The notes under the pieces were generated by a model. It was given only the letters and a program-made list of their open reading frames with translations, was not told the DNA's origin and did no database searches. DNA of 64,000 bases from Deltaproteobacteria bacterium (GTDB lineage Bacteria; UBA10199; JACPAL01; JACOUP01): the NCBI GenBank assembly GCA_016177765.1, contig JACOUP010000008.1, forward strand, positions 1,089,165-1,153,164, read 5' to 3'. Position numbers and translations under genes: made by a program. Positions 1 through 8,111 of this stretch are shown in pieces; position 1 is the first letter of the stretch, and each line of letters starts with the position of its first letter.

Positions 1-40
1 GGGTGAGGAACAGTGCAAGACCCACGGCTAATTTTTTCAT
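1..40 (-). CDS. Start of a secreted or lipoprotein gene, cut by the window edge
   Basis: Only the first 13 codons are inside the window. They read MKKLAVGLALFLT, a positively charged start followed by a hydrophobic stretch, as in a Sec signal peptide. The ATG (38-40, minus strand) overlaps the purN stop in an ATGA junction, and a strong AGGAGGAG ribosome site lies inside the end of purN, so translation is probably coupled to purN. The mature protein lies outside the window, so its function cannot be stated. Confidence 0.6.
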   Translation of the reverse strand, partial: MKKLAVGLALFLT

Positions 41-660
41 AGGACTCCTCCTGAAATAAGGACACGCCGGTTGGTGAGCCTGATTTTCCCCTGGGCAAAA
101 AGTTCGATCGCCTTGGGATACAGCTTGTGTTCTTCGCGGTGAATTCGTTCGGTCAGTGTGGCCTCCGTGTCATTGTCCAGGACCGGCACCGCCTGTTGGA
201 GGATGACCGGTCCAGTGTCTGTTCCCTCATCGACAAAATGGACGGTGCAACCGGTCTGCTTGACGCCATGGTCTAAGGCCTGTTGTACCGCATGGAGTCC
301 CGGAAAGGAAGGGAGAAGTGAAGGGTGGATGTTCATCAGTCGTCCTTGGTAATGGCGCACAAAGGTTGGTGTCAGGATTCGCATAAAACCGGCCAGGATG
401 ACAAGCCCTACCTTTTTTCCGTCGAGCTGTTCACTCATTTTTCCGTCAAAAGATTCCCGGCTCGGGTACTCCTGTGCGGTGACAACGGCGATGGGGATTT
501 TTTTGTCCCGGGCCCTCTGGAGGGCGTGCGCCTCTGGCCGGTTGCTGATGACGAGCGCAATTTCAGCGGAGAGTTTTTTTCGTTCAATCGCGTCGAGGAT
601 TGCCTGCAGGTTGGTTCCGTTTCCGGAAACCAGGACTCCGAGTCGGAGCGGTAATCTCAT
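37..660 (-). CDS. purN: Phosphoribosylglycinamide formyltransferase PurN
   Basis: Transfers the formyl group of 10-formyl-tetrahydrofolate to GAR in the third step of cytoplasmic purine synthesis. The 207-residue product has the usual length. Visible family motifs are the N-terminal VLVSGNGTNLQAI phosphate-binding loop, ILAGFMRIL, NIHPSLLPSFPG (catalytic Asn and His) and VHFVDEGTDTGPVI (catalytic Asp). Its ATG overlaps the purM stop by four bases (ATGA), so the order purM-purN forms one coupled unit. No missing residues are evident. Confidence 0.97.
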   Translation of the reverse strand: MRLPLRLGVLVSGNGTNLQAILDAIERKKLSAEIALVISNRPEAHALQRARDKKIPIAVVTAQEYPSRESFDGKMSEQLDGKKVGLVILAGFMRILTPTFVRHYQGRLMNIHPSLLPSFPGLHAVQQALDHGVKQTGCTVHFVDEGTDTGPVILQQAVPVLDNDTEATLTERIHREEHKLYPKAIELFAQGKIRLTNRRVLISGGVL

Positions 661-1700
661 AAGATGCTTAAAGACGGTTCTCCTTTTTTGCGTTCCACGA
701 TCTCTCCGATCAACCAGGCCTCTTCCTGAAGACTCTTCAGGCGCTGAAGGATATCCTCCACCTCAGGGGCTGGCACCACCAACATCAGGCCGATTCCACA
801 GTTGAAGACCCGTTGCATTTCTTCTTCCTCGACCTTCCCCTCTTTTTGAAGCCAGGTGAATAACGGCGGGCGGGGCCAGTTTGAAAGCCGGATCTCGGCA
901 CGGCACTGGGCCGGCAGGACCCGAGGCAGGTTTTCCAGAAGGCCGCCGCCGGTGATATGGGCGATCCCATGCAGGGAAAAATCTCTCTTCAGATTCATGA
1001 CCGTATTGACATAAATCCGTGTCGGCATCAGGAGGGACTCCCCCAGGGAGGTTTTCAACTCCTTGGGGTGATCTTTCAGGGAGGCCTTCGCCTCCTTGAG
1101 AATCTTCCTCACGAGGGAATAACCGTTTGAGTGGCAACCGGAAGAGCCGATCCCGATAATCTTGTTGCCGATGGAGATGGAGGAGCCGTCGATGATCTGG
1201 TCGCGGTCAACGATCCCGACCGTAAAACCAGCCATGTCAAAGTCGCCGTCCCGGTAAATAGAAGGCATCTCGGCCGTTTCACCGCCGATTAACGAACAGT
1301 TGATGTCGGCACAGGCCTTGGCAATCCCCCGAACAACCGTTGCGGCCGCTTCGATATCCAGTTTGCCGGAGGCATAGTAGTCGAGGAAGAAGAGCGGTTC
1401 TGCCCCAAGACAGAGGACATCATTTACGCACATCGCAACAAGATCGATACCGATGGTATCAAACCGGTTCATCTCCACCGCGATAAGGATCTTGGTGCCG
1501 ACCCCATCGGTTGAGGAGACGAGGACCGGATTGGTGTACTTTAATTTGTTGACCTGGAAGAGGCCGGCAAAGTGACCGAGCCTTGAAAGGACCTCGGGAC
1601 GCTCGGTTTTCTTGAGGAACGGTTTGATTTTTTGGACAAACCGGTTGCCGGTGTCGATGTCAACACCAGCTTCCTTGTAGGGGCTATGAGGTGCTTTCAT
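657..1700 (-). CDS. purM: Phosphoribosylformylglycinamidine cyclo-ligase PurM
   Basis: AIR synthetase closes the imidazole ring of FGAM using ATP in the fifth step of purine synthesis. The 347-residue length is standard. Family signatures are visible: YKEAGVDIDTGN at the N-terminus, the VSSTDGVGTKI nucleotide loop, LIGGETAEMP and AHITGGGLLENLPR. The gene is first in a purM-purN unit, with its stop overlapping the purN ATG. A 10-bp inverted repeat lies 11-36 bases before its ATG, and no clear ribosome site lies between that repeat and the start. Confidence 0.97.
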   Translation of the reverse strand: MKAPHSPYKEAGVDIDTGNRFVQKIKPFLKKTERPEVLSRLGHFAGLFQVNKLKYTNPVLVSSTDGVGTKILIAVEMNRFDTIGIDLVAMCVNDVLCLGAEPLFFLDYYASGKLDIEAAATVVRGIAKACADINCSLIGGETAEMPSIYRDGDFDMAGFTVGIVDRDQIIDGSSISIGNKIIGIGSSGCHSNGYSLVRKILKEAKASLKDHPKELKTSLGESLLMPTRIYVNTVMNLKRDFSLHGIAHITGGGLLENLPRVLPAQCRAEIRLSNWPRPPLFTWLQKEGKVEEEEMQRVFNCGIGLMLVVPAPEVEDILQRLKSLQEEAWLIGEIVERKKGEPSLSIL

Positions 1701-1710
1701 GGTCGGTTTT

Positions 1711-1736
1711 CAGGGGGAGAGCGGTATCTCCCCCTG
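1711..1736. promoter_or_regulatory. Perfect inverted repeat in the purM leader
   Basis: CAGGGGGAGA (1711-1720) is repeated inverted as TCTCCCCCTG (1727-1736) with a 6-base loop. In the purM transcript this hairpin would end 10 bases before the ATG and would hide the only purine-rich run that could act as a ribosome site. It could therefore be a translational control element. It also resembles the CCCTCTCCC/GGGAGAGGG repeats seen elsewhere in the window and may be a relic of that family. Confidence 0.45.
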
Positions 1737-1819
1737 AGTCAAAAGTCAATAAAATTCAATTCCTTGCCAACGGTTTTCAGATGTGGTAGAGGATTTCTGG
1801 AAAGGGATCAGGGTTAATA

Positions 1820-2992
1820 ATGACACGGGCGACAAAAAAGCGACACCCACCCAAGAAAAAAAATGAGAAAGAGCTAAAAACTCTTCAGAAGCTGGTGGGG
1901 CAGATTTCCCGGGCCAAGCAGATGTGGCAGGCGACCTTTGATTCCATCCTGGATCCGGTTATGATCATCAATCAGGGCTACGAGATCGAACGGGCCAATC
2001 TCGCCTCGGCCGGCAAGTCCCAGGTGGGGATCCGTCAGATGATCGGCCGGCATTGTTACGAGGTTTTTGCCAAGAGAGATTCCATTTGTCCGGGTTGTCC
2101 TTTGGCCAGTACCCTGAGGATTGAGAGCCCCAATGAGGTCTTCATTGATCGGTTAATGCCCAATAGGGATTTTCAGGTCTCTTCGTACCCCTTTGGCGGG
2201 AAGAAAAGTGTGGTGCATCATTACCGGGATGTTACCGAGGAGAAGATCCTCCAGCAAAAACTGATGCAGAATGAAAAAATGGTCGCCTTGGGGATGTTGG
2301 CCGGCGGGGTGGCTCACGAGATCAATAACCCGTTGGGGGGGATTCTGGCCTTCACACAGCTGGCGATGAGGGAACTGGAGCCGGCTCATGCCGTTCGTGA
2401 TGATTTGAAGGAGATTGAAGGAGCGGCGATCCGGTGCAAAAAGATTGTGGAGAACCTCCTCAACTTTTCCAGGCAGACGAAAGACTCCGACAGGATGGAG
2501 GTCGATCTCAATGAAGCGGTCGAAAAGATCCTTCCCCTCCTGCGCCTCAAGTTCAAGTCGCGCGGTGTTGAGGTGCAAACCGATTACGAAAAAAGGCTCC
2601 CTCTTGTTTGTGGCAATGAAAGCCGCATCCAGCAGGTGGTGGTGAATCTTCTAACCAACGCCTTCCAGGCGATGCCACAGGGAGGAATCATTTTTGTCAA
2701 AACCCTGCCGGCCTCCGGAGGACAAGTGGGTCTGGTTGTCCGTGATACGGGGACCGGCATTCGGAAGGAACACCTGCCCCGGATCTTTGACCCTTATTTT
2801 ACGACCAAGGCGGTTGGTGAAGGGACCGGGCTTGGACTTTCGATCTCTTACAGTATTGTTGTGGAGCATGGCGGCCGGATTGAAGTGACGAGTGAGTGGG
2901 GGCGAGGGAGTGCCTTTACGGTGGCACTGCCGATTGCGAGGGTAGGGGCGACCGGCCCGGTCGCCCGTACAAAAACGGAGGGAATTCTATGA
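1820..2992 (+). CDS. PAS-domain sensor histidine kinase (NtrB/AtoS type)
   Basis: A soluble two-component sensor of 390 residues with no membrane segment. A charged, probably coiled-coil N-terminus (about 10-40) leads into a PAS domain (about 38-145). The PAS domain contains Cys79, Cys90 and Cys93 (CPGCP), a pattern that in some deltaproteobacterial PAS domains could bind metal or sense redox state; that role is inference. The phospho-acceptor His166 lies in GGVAHEINNPL. The ATPase domain shows NLLTNAFQAM (N box), DTGTGI (G1), FDPYFTTK (F) and GTGLGLSI (G2). The C-terminal tail is encoded by a palindromic repeat (2942-2970). The stop overlaps the next regulator's ATG (ATGA), which identifies the likely partner. 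Confidence 0.93.
   Translation: MTRATKKRHPPKKKNEKELKTLQKLVGQISRAKQMWQATFDSILDPVMIINQGYEIERANLASAGKSQVGIRQMIGRHCYEVFAKRDSICPGCPLASTLRIESPNEVFIDRLMPNRDFQVSSYPFGGKKSVVHHYRDVTEEKILQQKLMQNEKMVALGMLAGGVAHEINNPLGGILAFTQLAMRELEPAHAVRDDLKEIEGAAIRCKKIVENLLNFSRQTKDSDRMEVDLNEAVEKILPLLRLKFKSRGVEVQTDYEKRLPLVCGNESRIQQVVVNLLTNAFQAMPQGGIIFVKTLPASGGQVGLVVRDTGTGIRKEHLPRIFDPYFTTKAVGEGTGLGLSISYSIVVEHGGRIEVTSEWGRGSAFTVALPIARVGATGPVARTKTEGIL
2942..2970. repeat. Family B palindrome (GTAGGGGC type) in the kinase C-terminus
   Basis: GTAGGGGCGACCGG (2942-2955) faces CCGGTCGCCCGTAC (2957-2970) with one central base and one mismatch. It encodes RVGATGPVART, just beyond the conserved end of the kinase ATPase domain. Related elements lie in folC, after glyA, in ribD and before the subtilase gene. 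Confidence 0.75.
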
Positions 2993-4374
2993 GACCCAAA
3001 ATTTTGATTATTGACGATGAAGAGATCATCCGGAAGGCGCTGGAGAAATACCTGACCAGCCTCAATTATGATGTCATGACGGCTGAGGATGGGGAAAAGG
3101 GGCTTGCCCTGGCCAAGGAGTCCTCGGCGGATGTGGCGCTGATCGATATGATGATGCCCAAGCTCTCCGGCATTGAATTGGTCCGGCGCCTGAAAGAGGT
3201 GAGTCCAAACCTTGTCTGCATCGTGATGACCGCCTACGGAACGATCCCCTCGGCGGTGGAGGCGGTCAAGGCGGGGGCCTATCACTACCTGACCAAGCCG
3301 TTCGAGCTGGAAGATATCGGTTTGTTGATCAGCAAGGCGCTGGAACACAGGAGCCTTCGTGAGGAAAACAGGGAGCTCAAGCGCCAGATCCGGCAGAAAT
3401 ACCGCTTTGACAACATCATCGGGGTCTCTCCCCAGATCCAGGAGGTGTTGCGGACGATCCATAAAGTGGCGGCGAGCGATTCCACCATTCTGGTTTTGGG
3501 TGAATCCGGTACCGGGAAAGAGCTGGTGGCCCGTGCCATCCATTATAATTCACAACGGGCGGATAAACCGCTCGTCCCAGTCAACTGCGGTGCCATCCCG
3601 GAAGAATTGCTGGAGAGTGAACTGTTTGGCCATATGAAGGGCTCTTTTACGGGGGCGATTGCCAACAAGCAGGGACGATTTGAAGTGGCCGACAAAGGGA
3701 CGATCTTTTTAGACGAGATCGGTGACATGAGCCCGAAACTCCAAGTCAAGATCCTGCGGGTCCTGCAGGAGAGAAAATTTGAGCCGGTCGGCTCGACAAA
3801 ATCACACGAAGTGGATGTCCGGATCATCGCCGCCACCAACCGGAACCTCGAAGAGGCGGTACAGAGGGGGCAGTTTCGGGAGGATCTGTTTTACCGCTTG
3901 AATGTCATCCCCTTGCGAATCCCGCCGCTCCGAAGCCGCAAGGCAGATATCCCCGTCTTTGTCAAACATTTCGTCCAAAAATGCAACGACGAGAATGGGA
4001 AAAAGGTTGACGGGTTTTCCGAGGAGGCGATGGTCAAGATCCTGAGGTATGGCTGGCCGGGGAACGTGAGGGAACTTGAAAACCTTGTCGAACGGATGGT
4101 GATTCTCAAAGGACAGGGGATCATCCAGGTGGAAGACCTGCCGTCGCACCTCTTTGAGGAAAAGACCCCCGATTTTTTTACAAGCATTGTCATTCCGGAT
4201 AAGGGGATCTCCTTCAAGAGCCTCGTTGCCGACTTTGAGTCGGAGTTGATCCTGAAGGCGCTTCAGAAGACGGGGGGGAACAAGAACAAGGCGGCGGCGC
4301 TTTTACGCCTCAATCGGACAACCCTTGTGGAAAAGATCAAAAAGAAACAGTTGGATAAGGAGGCAGTGAATTAA
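2989..4374 (+). CDS. Sigma-54-dependent response regulator 1 (NtrC family)
   Basis: A 461-residue transcription activator. The ATG at 2989 is chosen because it overlaps the kinase stop and has GGAG upstream; longer in-frame versions run into the kinase. The receiver domain is complete: Asp9-Asp10, phospho-acceptor Asp53, Thr81 and Lys103. The AAA+ domain has GESGTGKE (Walker A), the sigma-54 contact loop GSFTGA, and GTIFLDEIGDM (Walker B). A Fis-type helix-turn-helix ends the protein (KTGGNKNKAAALLRLNRTTL). It is probably the direct partner of the upstream kinase. Targets cannot be read from the window, since no convincing -24/-12 promoter was found. Confidence 0.94.
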   Translation: MRPKILIIDDEEIIRKALEKYLTSLNYDVMTAEDGEKGLALAKESSADVALIDMMMPKLSGIELVRRLKEVSPNLVCIVMTAYGTIPSAVEAVKAGAYHYLTKPFELEDIGLLISKALEHRSLREENRELKRQIRQKYRFDNIIGVSPQIQEVLRTIHKVAASDSTILVLGESGTGKELVARAIHYNSQRADKPLVPVNCGAIPEELLESELFGHMKGSFTGAIANKQGRFEVADKGTIFLDEIGDMSPKLQVKILRVLQERKFEPVGSTKSHEVDVRIIAATNRNLEEAVQRGQFREDLFYRLNVIPLRIPPLRSRKADIPVFVKHFVQKCNDENGKKVDGFSEEAMVKILRYGWPGNVRELENLVERMVILKGQGIIQVEDLPSHLFEEKTPDFFTSIVIPDKGISFKSLVADFESELILKALQKTGGNKNKAAALLRLNRTTLVEKIKKKQLDKEAVN

Positions 4375-5796
4375 ATGGAAAAAGGTCTCGTTTTGATTGT
4401 TGATGACGATCCTTCGATAGCGAAGGCGTTGGAAAAACTCGTTCGTGAAGACGACTTTCTCGCTTTTTCCGTGAACAACGGGATGGAGGCGACACAGCTT
4501 CTGGCCAAAAGGGAGATTGATGTGGCCCTGGTGGACCTCAATCTGCCAGGGTTTTCCGGTTTGCAGATCCTTCAGTTTATCAAAAACAACCGGTACCTGA
4601 CTGAGGTGATTTTGATCACCGGGAGTGCCACCATCGATACGGCGGTTTCCTCCCTGAAACAGGGGGCCTACGATTACCTGACAAAGCCTTTTGACAACAT
4701 GGACCGTGTTTTGAACACCGTCCGCAAGGCCTGGGAGAAAGAACAGCTGTTAAAGAGGGTTCAGAACCTGGAAAGCGGTGGTGATCGTCGTCGGGACTCC
4801 TTCCAGGGGATTATCGGGCGGAGTGCCAAGATGCAGGAGCTCTTCCGGTTGGTGGAAAATGTGGGGCACAGTGAGAGCAATATTCTTGTTCTGGGGGAGT
4901 CGGGGACCGGCAAGGAGCTTTTTGCCAGGGCCCTCCATGAAACGAGCCCTCGGGCCTCCAAGGCGTTTGTGGTGATCAACTGTTCCGCCCTTTCGGAAAA
5001 TCTTTTGGAGACCGAGCTGTTTGGGCACAAGAAGGGTTCCTTTACGGGGGCGATCAGTGACAAAAAGGGGTTGTTTGAAGAGGGGAACGGAGGGACGGTT
5101 TTTCTGGATGAAATTGGCGAAATCTCACCGATGATGCAGGTCAAACTGCTCCGGGTCCTTCAGGATGGCGAGGTGAAACCGGTCGGGGGGACGGAGGCCA
5201 AGCATGTCGATGTCCGTCTGATTGCCGCCACCAATCGGGATCTCTATCAACGGGTCAAGGAGGGAAAGTTCCGGGAGGACCTTTATTACCGGCTGAACGT
5301 TGTCAGCTTCCAGGTCCCGCCGCTTCGCGACCGGATGGAGGATGTCCCGCTCCTGGCCTACCATTTTCTCCAGCGGTATGCCGAGAAGACAGGGAAAAAA
5401 GTGACGAAGATTTCGGTGGATGCGATGCAGACCTTTCAGGAATACCGGTGGGTCGGGAACGTCCGTGAACTGGAAAATGTGATTGAACGGGCCGTTGTGA
5501 TGACCACCTCTGAGACAATCACCGCCCGTGACCTTCCCCCCGCCCTTCTGGGGCAGATTTTTTATCTGTCAGAAGACCAGAACCACCGTGACCTGATCCA
5601 CTTGACCTATCAGGAGGCCAAGGACAAAGCGGTCTCCCTCTTTAACAAGACCTATATCGCCACCCTTCTGCAACGGGCCGGGGGGAATATTTCCGTTGCC
5701 TCGGCGCGGGCCGGCATGGATCGCAGCAATTTCAAAAAAATCCTCAAGAAGTGCGGCATCAATATCACCGAATTCAAGAAAGGAGGGGGATCATGA
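4375..5796 (+). CDS. Sigma-54-dependent response regulator 2 (NtrC family)
   Basis: The ATG follows the stop of regulator 1 with no gap. The 473-residue protein has an intact receiver (acidic cluster Asp10-12, Asp54, Thr82, Lys104), an AAA+ core with GESGTGKE, GSFTGA and GTVFLDEIGEI, and a C-terminal Fis-like helix-turn-helix (RAGGNISVASARAGMDRSNF). It differs clearly from regulator 1 in the linker and DNA-binding regions, so it probably has different targets although both may receive phosphate from the same kinase. Its end overlaps the start of regulator 3 (ATGA). Confidence 0.94.
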   Translation: MEKGLVLIVDDDPSIAKALEKLVREDDFLAFSVNNGMEATQLLAKREIDVALVDLNLPGFSGLQILQFIKNNRYLTEVILITGSATIDTAVSSLKQGAYDYLTKPFDNMDRVLNTVRKAWEKEQLLKRVQNLESGGDRRRDSFQGIIGRSAKMQELFRLVENVGHSESNILVLGESGTGKELFARALHETSPRASKAFVVINCSALSENLLETELFGHKKGSFTGAISDKKGLFEEGNGGTVFLDEIGEISPMMQVKLLRVLQDGEVKPVGGTEAKHVDVRLIAATNRDLYQRVKEGKFREDLYYRLNVVSFQVPPLRDRMEDVPLLAYHFLQRYAEKTGKKVTKISVDAMQTFQEYRWVGNVRELENVIERAVVMTTSETITARDLPPALLGQIFYLSEDQNHRDLIHLTYQEAKDKAVSLFNKTYIATLLQRAGGNISVASARAGMDRSNFKKILKKCGINITEFKKGGGS

Positions 5797-7241
5797 GTCC
5801 GATTAACGTCCTCCTCCTCAGTTATGGGGCCTCTCCCGACAAGAAACTGGTGGCCGGTCTGAAAAAGGGTGATTCACCCAAGGGCGATTCGCCCCATCGG
5901 GTGTCACCCAAGGGGGATTTACCCGATGGGGATTTCAATCTTACGGAGGCAAGCCCCGATCTCCTGCCGTCACTCTTGGGGCGTTTCCGTCCGGACGTTC
6001 TCCTTCTCTATTTTAGCCAGAAAGAGGGGAGGGAAAAGGGGATTGATCTCTTGCGTCGTCTCAAGTCACAGCAGACGGAACTGCCGGTGATCTGCCTGTC
6101 GCCACTGGCCGAACTGGAGGGGGCTGTTTCGACGATGAAAATGGGGGCCTGGGATTATTTCGGAACCCCTCCGGACCTCCCGCGTCTGAAAAAATCAATC
6201 CGGGAGGCGGCGGAGAGACACCGGCTTGTTCAAAAGTTTTCTGTCCTGGAAAGCCAGGTCGGCTGGCAAGGGAAGTTTGATGATATCGTCGGGGTTTCAC
6301 CGATCATGCAGGAGATCTTTCACATGGTCCAGACTGTGGCCAAGAGTCATGCGACAGTCCTCATCCTTGGCGAGAGCGGCACCGGCAAGGAATTGATCGC
6401 CAAGGCGATCCACGGTCACTCGGAACGGACGACGAACCGGTTTATTGATATCAATTGCGGCGCCATCCCGAAGGAGCTGTTGGAAAATGAACTCTTTGGT
6501 CATGAAAGGGGTTCTTTCACCGGCGCCGACAGGCAGTATATCGGCAGTTGCGAGAGGGCCAATGGCGGGACCCTTTTCTTGGACGAGATCAGCGAAATGG
6601 ACCCCTCGCTGCAGGTTAAACTCCTGCGTGTCTTGCAGGAGAGGAGTTTTACCCGTATCGGTGGTACCAGCCGGGTCACCGTTGATATTCGGGTCATTGC
6701 GGCCACCAATAAAAATATCCGGGCCGAGGTCGAAAAGGGGCATTTTCGGGAAGATCTTTACTACCGCCTGAATGTGGTGCCGATCCAGATCCCCCCGTTG
6801 CGCTCTCGACGGGAGGATATCCCGTTTCTTGCCAGGCACTTTCTCCAGCAGTATTGTCAGAAGAACAACAAGCGGTTCAAGGAGTTTACCGCAGAATCCC
6901 TGGAGGCGCTGGTCAACTACGACTGGCCGGGGAATGTTCGCGAACTGGAAAACGCCGTTGAACGGTTGGTGGTTCTCCATGACGATACGCGGGTCAAACT
7001 TTTTCATCTCCCCCGCTTTGTCCAGCAGTCAGAAAAGAGGGAGGTTGAAAAAAGCGATTCCTCTTCTTCCTTTGTTTTTGATCCTTTTCAGAAAGTCCTT
7101 CCCCTGGAACTGGTGGAGCGGTACGCCATTGAGGCGGCGGTGACCCAATGTGGAGGGGATATCGCGGCGGCGGCCAAGAAACTGGATATCGGTCAGGCGA
7201 CCCTCTACCGCAAACTCAAAAGATACGGGGTTCCCGTCTAA
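5793..7241 (+). CDS. Sigma-54 activator 3 with a degenerate receiver domain
   Basis: A 482-residue protein; the ATG at 5793 is chosen from the ATGA overlap and AGGAGGGGG ribosome site. The AAA+ core is intact (GESGTGKE, GSFTGA, GTLFLDEISEM) and a Fis-type helix-turn-helix ends the chain (CGGDIAAAAKKLDIGQATLY). The N-terminal 130 residues keep a receiver-like pattern but lack the acidic pair (Ser10-Tyr11 instead), the phospho-acceptor (Tyr73 in place of Asp) and the conserved Lys (Thr125). It therefore cannot be phosphorylated in the usual way. A tandem palindromic array inserts about 23 residues rich in Gly-Asp-Ser-Pro at positions 26-48. It could work with regulators 1 and 2 in mixed hexamers or respond to another signal (inference). 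Confidence 0.9.
   Translation: MSPINVLLLSYGASPDKKLVAGLKKGDSPKGDSPHRVSPKGDLPDGDFNLTEASPDLLPSLLGRFRPDVLLLYFSQKEGREKGIDLLRRLKSQQTELPVICLSPLAELEGAVSTMKMGAWDYFGTPPDLPRLKKSIREAAERHRLVQKFSVLESQVGWQGKFDDIVGVSPIMQEIFHMVQTVAKSHATVLILGESGTGKELIAKAIHGHSERTTNRFIDINCGAIPKELLENELFGHERGSFTGADRQYIGSCERANGGTLFLDEISEMDPSLQVKLLRVLQERSFTRIGGTSRVTVDIRVIAATNKNIRAEVEKGHFREDLYYRLNVVPIQIPPLRSRREDIPFLARHFLQQYCQKNNKRFKEFTAESLEALVNYDWPGNVRELENAVERLVVLHDDTRVKLFHLPRFVQQSEKREVEKSDSSSSFVFDPFQKVLPLELVERYAIEAAVTQCGGDIAAAAKKLDIGQATLYRKLKRYGVPV
5867..5935. repeat. Family A tandem palindromes inside the third activator
   Basis: GGGTGATTCACCC (5867-5879), GGGCGATTCGCCC (5882-5894), GGGTGTCACCC (5899-5909) and GGGGGATTTACCC (5912-5924) follow one another with short AA or CATC joints, giving a period close to 15 bases. 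The array keeps the frame and reads as GDSPK-type repeats in the pseudo-receiver. This is the longest copy of the family in the window. Confidence 0.85.
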
Positions 7242-8111
7242 ATGTTTGCCCTGATCCTCGCCGGCGGCCAAGGGACAAGACTCTGGCCCCTCTCGCGTAA
7301 AAAGAGGCCCAAGCAGTTTCTCCCATTGGTTGGTAAAAAACCACTCCTCTGTGAAACGGTTGGTCGGCTTCTTCCTCTTTGCCCTCGAAGGAAAATTTTT
7401 ACCATCGCACCGGTTGCGGAGTCCGTTTGGGTCCGGCGGCTCCTTCCCACTCTACCGCAGAAGAACATTCTTATCGAACCGGCGGGGCGAAACACGGCAC
7501 CGGCGATCGGTTTTGCTCTTTGGCATCTGGTGCAACGATTTCCCGACGAGGTGGCGGTGATCCTGCCGGCTGACCATGCGATCCGCGATGCCGCGAAGTT
7601 CCGAAAAATCCTTCGAAAAGGGGAAAAATTTTTAAAACGGCACGATGGAATCCTTACTTTGGGGATGAAGCCGACTTCGCCTCACACCGGCTATGGGTAT
7701 ATTCAGAAAGGGGTTTCTGTTAACGGATCGATTTATCGGGTGAAACGGTTCCGTGAAAAGCCCGATCTCAAAACGGCCAGGAAATACCTGAAAAGTGGCG
7801 ACTATTTTTGGAACGGCGGCATTTTCATCGGAAAAATCCAGTTTTTTCTGAATGAATTTAAAAAACAAAATCCAGGGATGCTCCAAAAATTAAAATCTAA
7901 AAATGGTTATCGTTCGCTGAAACCAGTTTCTATTGACTACGCTATCATGGAAAAAACAAAACGAGCCTTTGTGATCCCTGCCGCGATCGGTTGGAGCGAT
8001 ATCGGCAGTTTCACGGAACTGGCTAAGTGGCACATTGATAAATTGTATGAATCATTATTTCCAAAAACTCCTCGAGCGCGAATATTTTGGGATGAAGCTG
8101 GGCTTAGGTAA
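7242..8111 (+). CDS. Mannose-1-phosphate guanylyltransferase, C-terminally truncated
   Basis: Makes GDP-mannose from GTP and mannose-1-phosphate for surface polysaccharides. The nucleotidyltransferase core is clear: ILAGGQGTRLWPLSR and KRPKQFLPL at the start, PAGRNTAPAI, ILPADHAI, TGYGYI, FREKP and WNGGIF. The protein has only 289 residues and stops shortly after GWSDIGS. Family members usually run on for 60 or more residues (inference from the family). Its last 65 bases overlap folC in another frame, so the tail seems to have been lost at the junction. The ATG directly abuts the stop of regulator 3. Whether the product is active is uncertain. Confidence 0.82.
   Translation: MFALILAGGQGTRLWPLSRKKRPKQFLPLVGKKPLLCETVGRLLPLCPRRKIFTIAPVAESVWVRRLLPTLPQKNILIEPAGRNTAPAIGFALWHLVQRFPDEVAVILPADHAIRDAAKFRKILRKGEKFLKRHDGILTLGMKPTSPHTGYGYIQKGVSVNGSIYRVKRFREKPDLKTARKYLKSGDYFWNGGIFIGKIQFFLNEFKKQNPGMLQKLKSKNGYRSLKPVSIDYAIMEKTKRAFVIPAAIGWSDIGSFTELAKWHIDKLYESLFPKTPRARIFWDEAGLR

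Noticed and set aside
5867-5935. Short regularly spaced repeats resembling a tiny CRISPR array
   Set aside because: The units are 13-base palindromes with 2-4-base joints, there are no spacers of constant length, and the array is inside an open reading frame. No cas genes are near.
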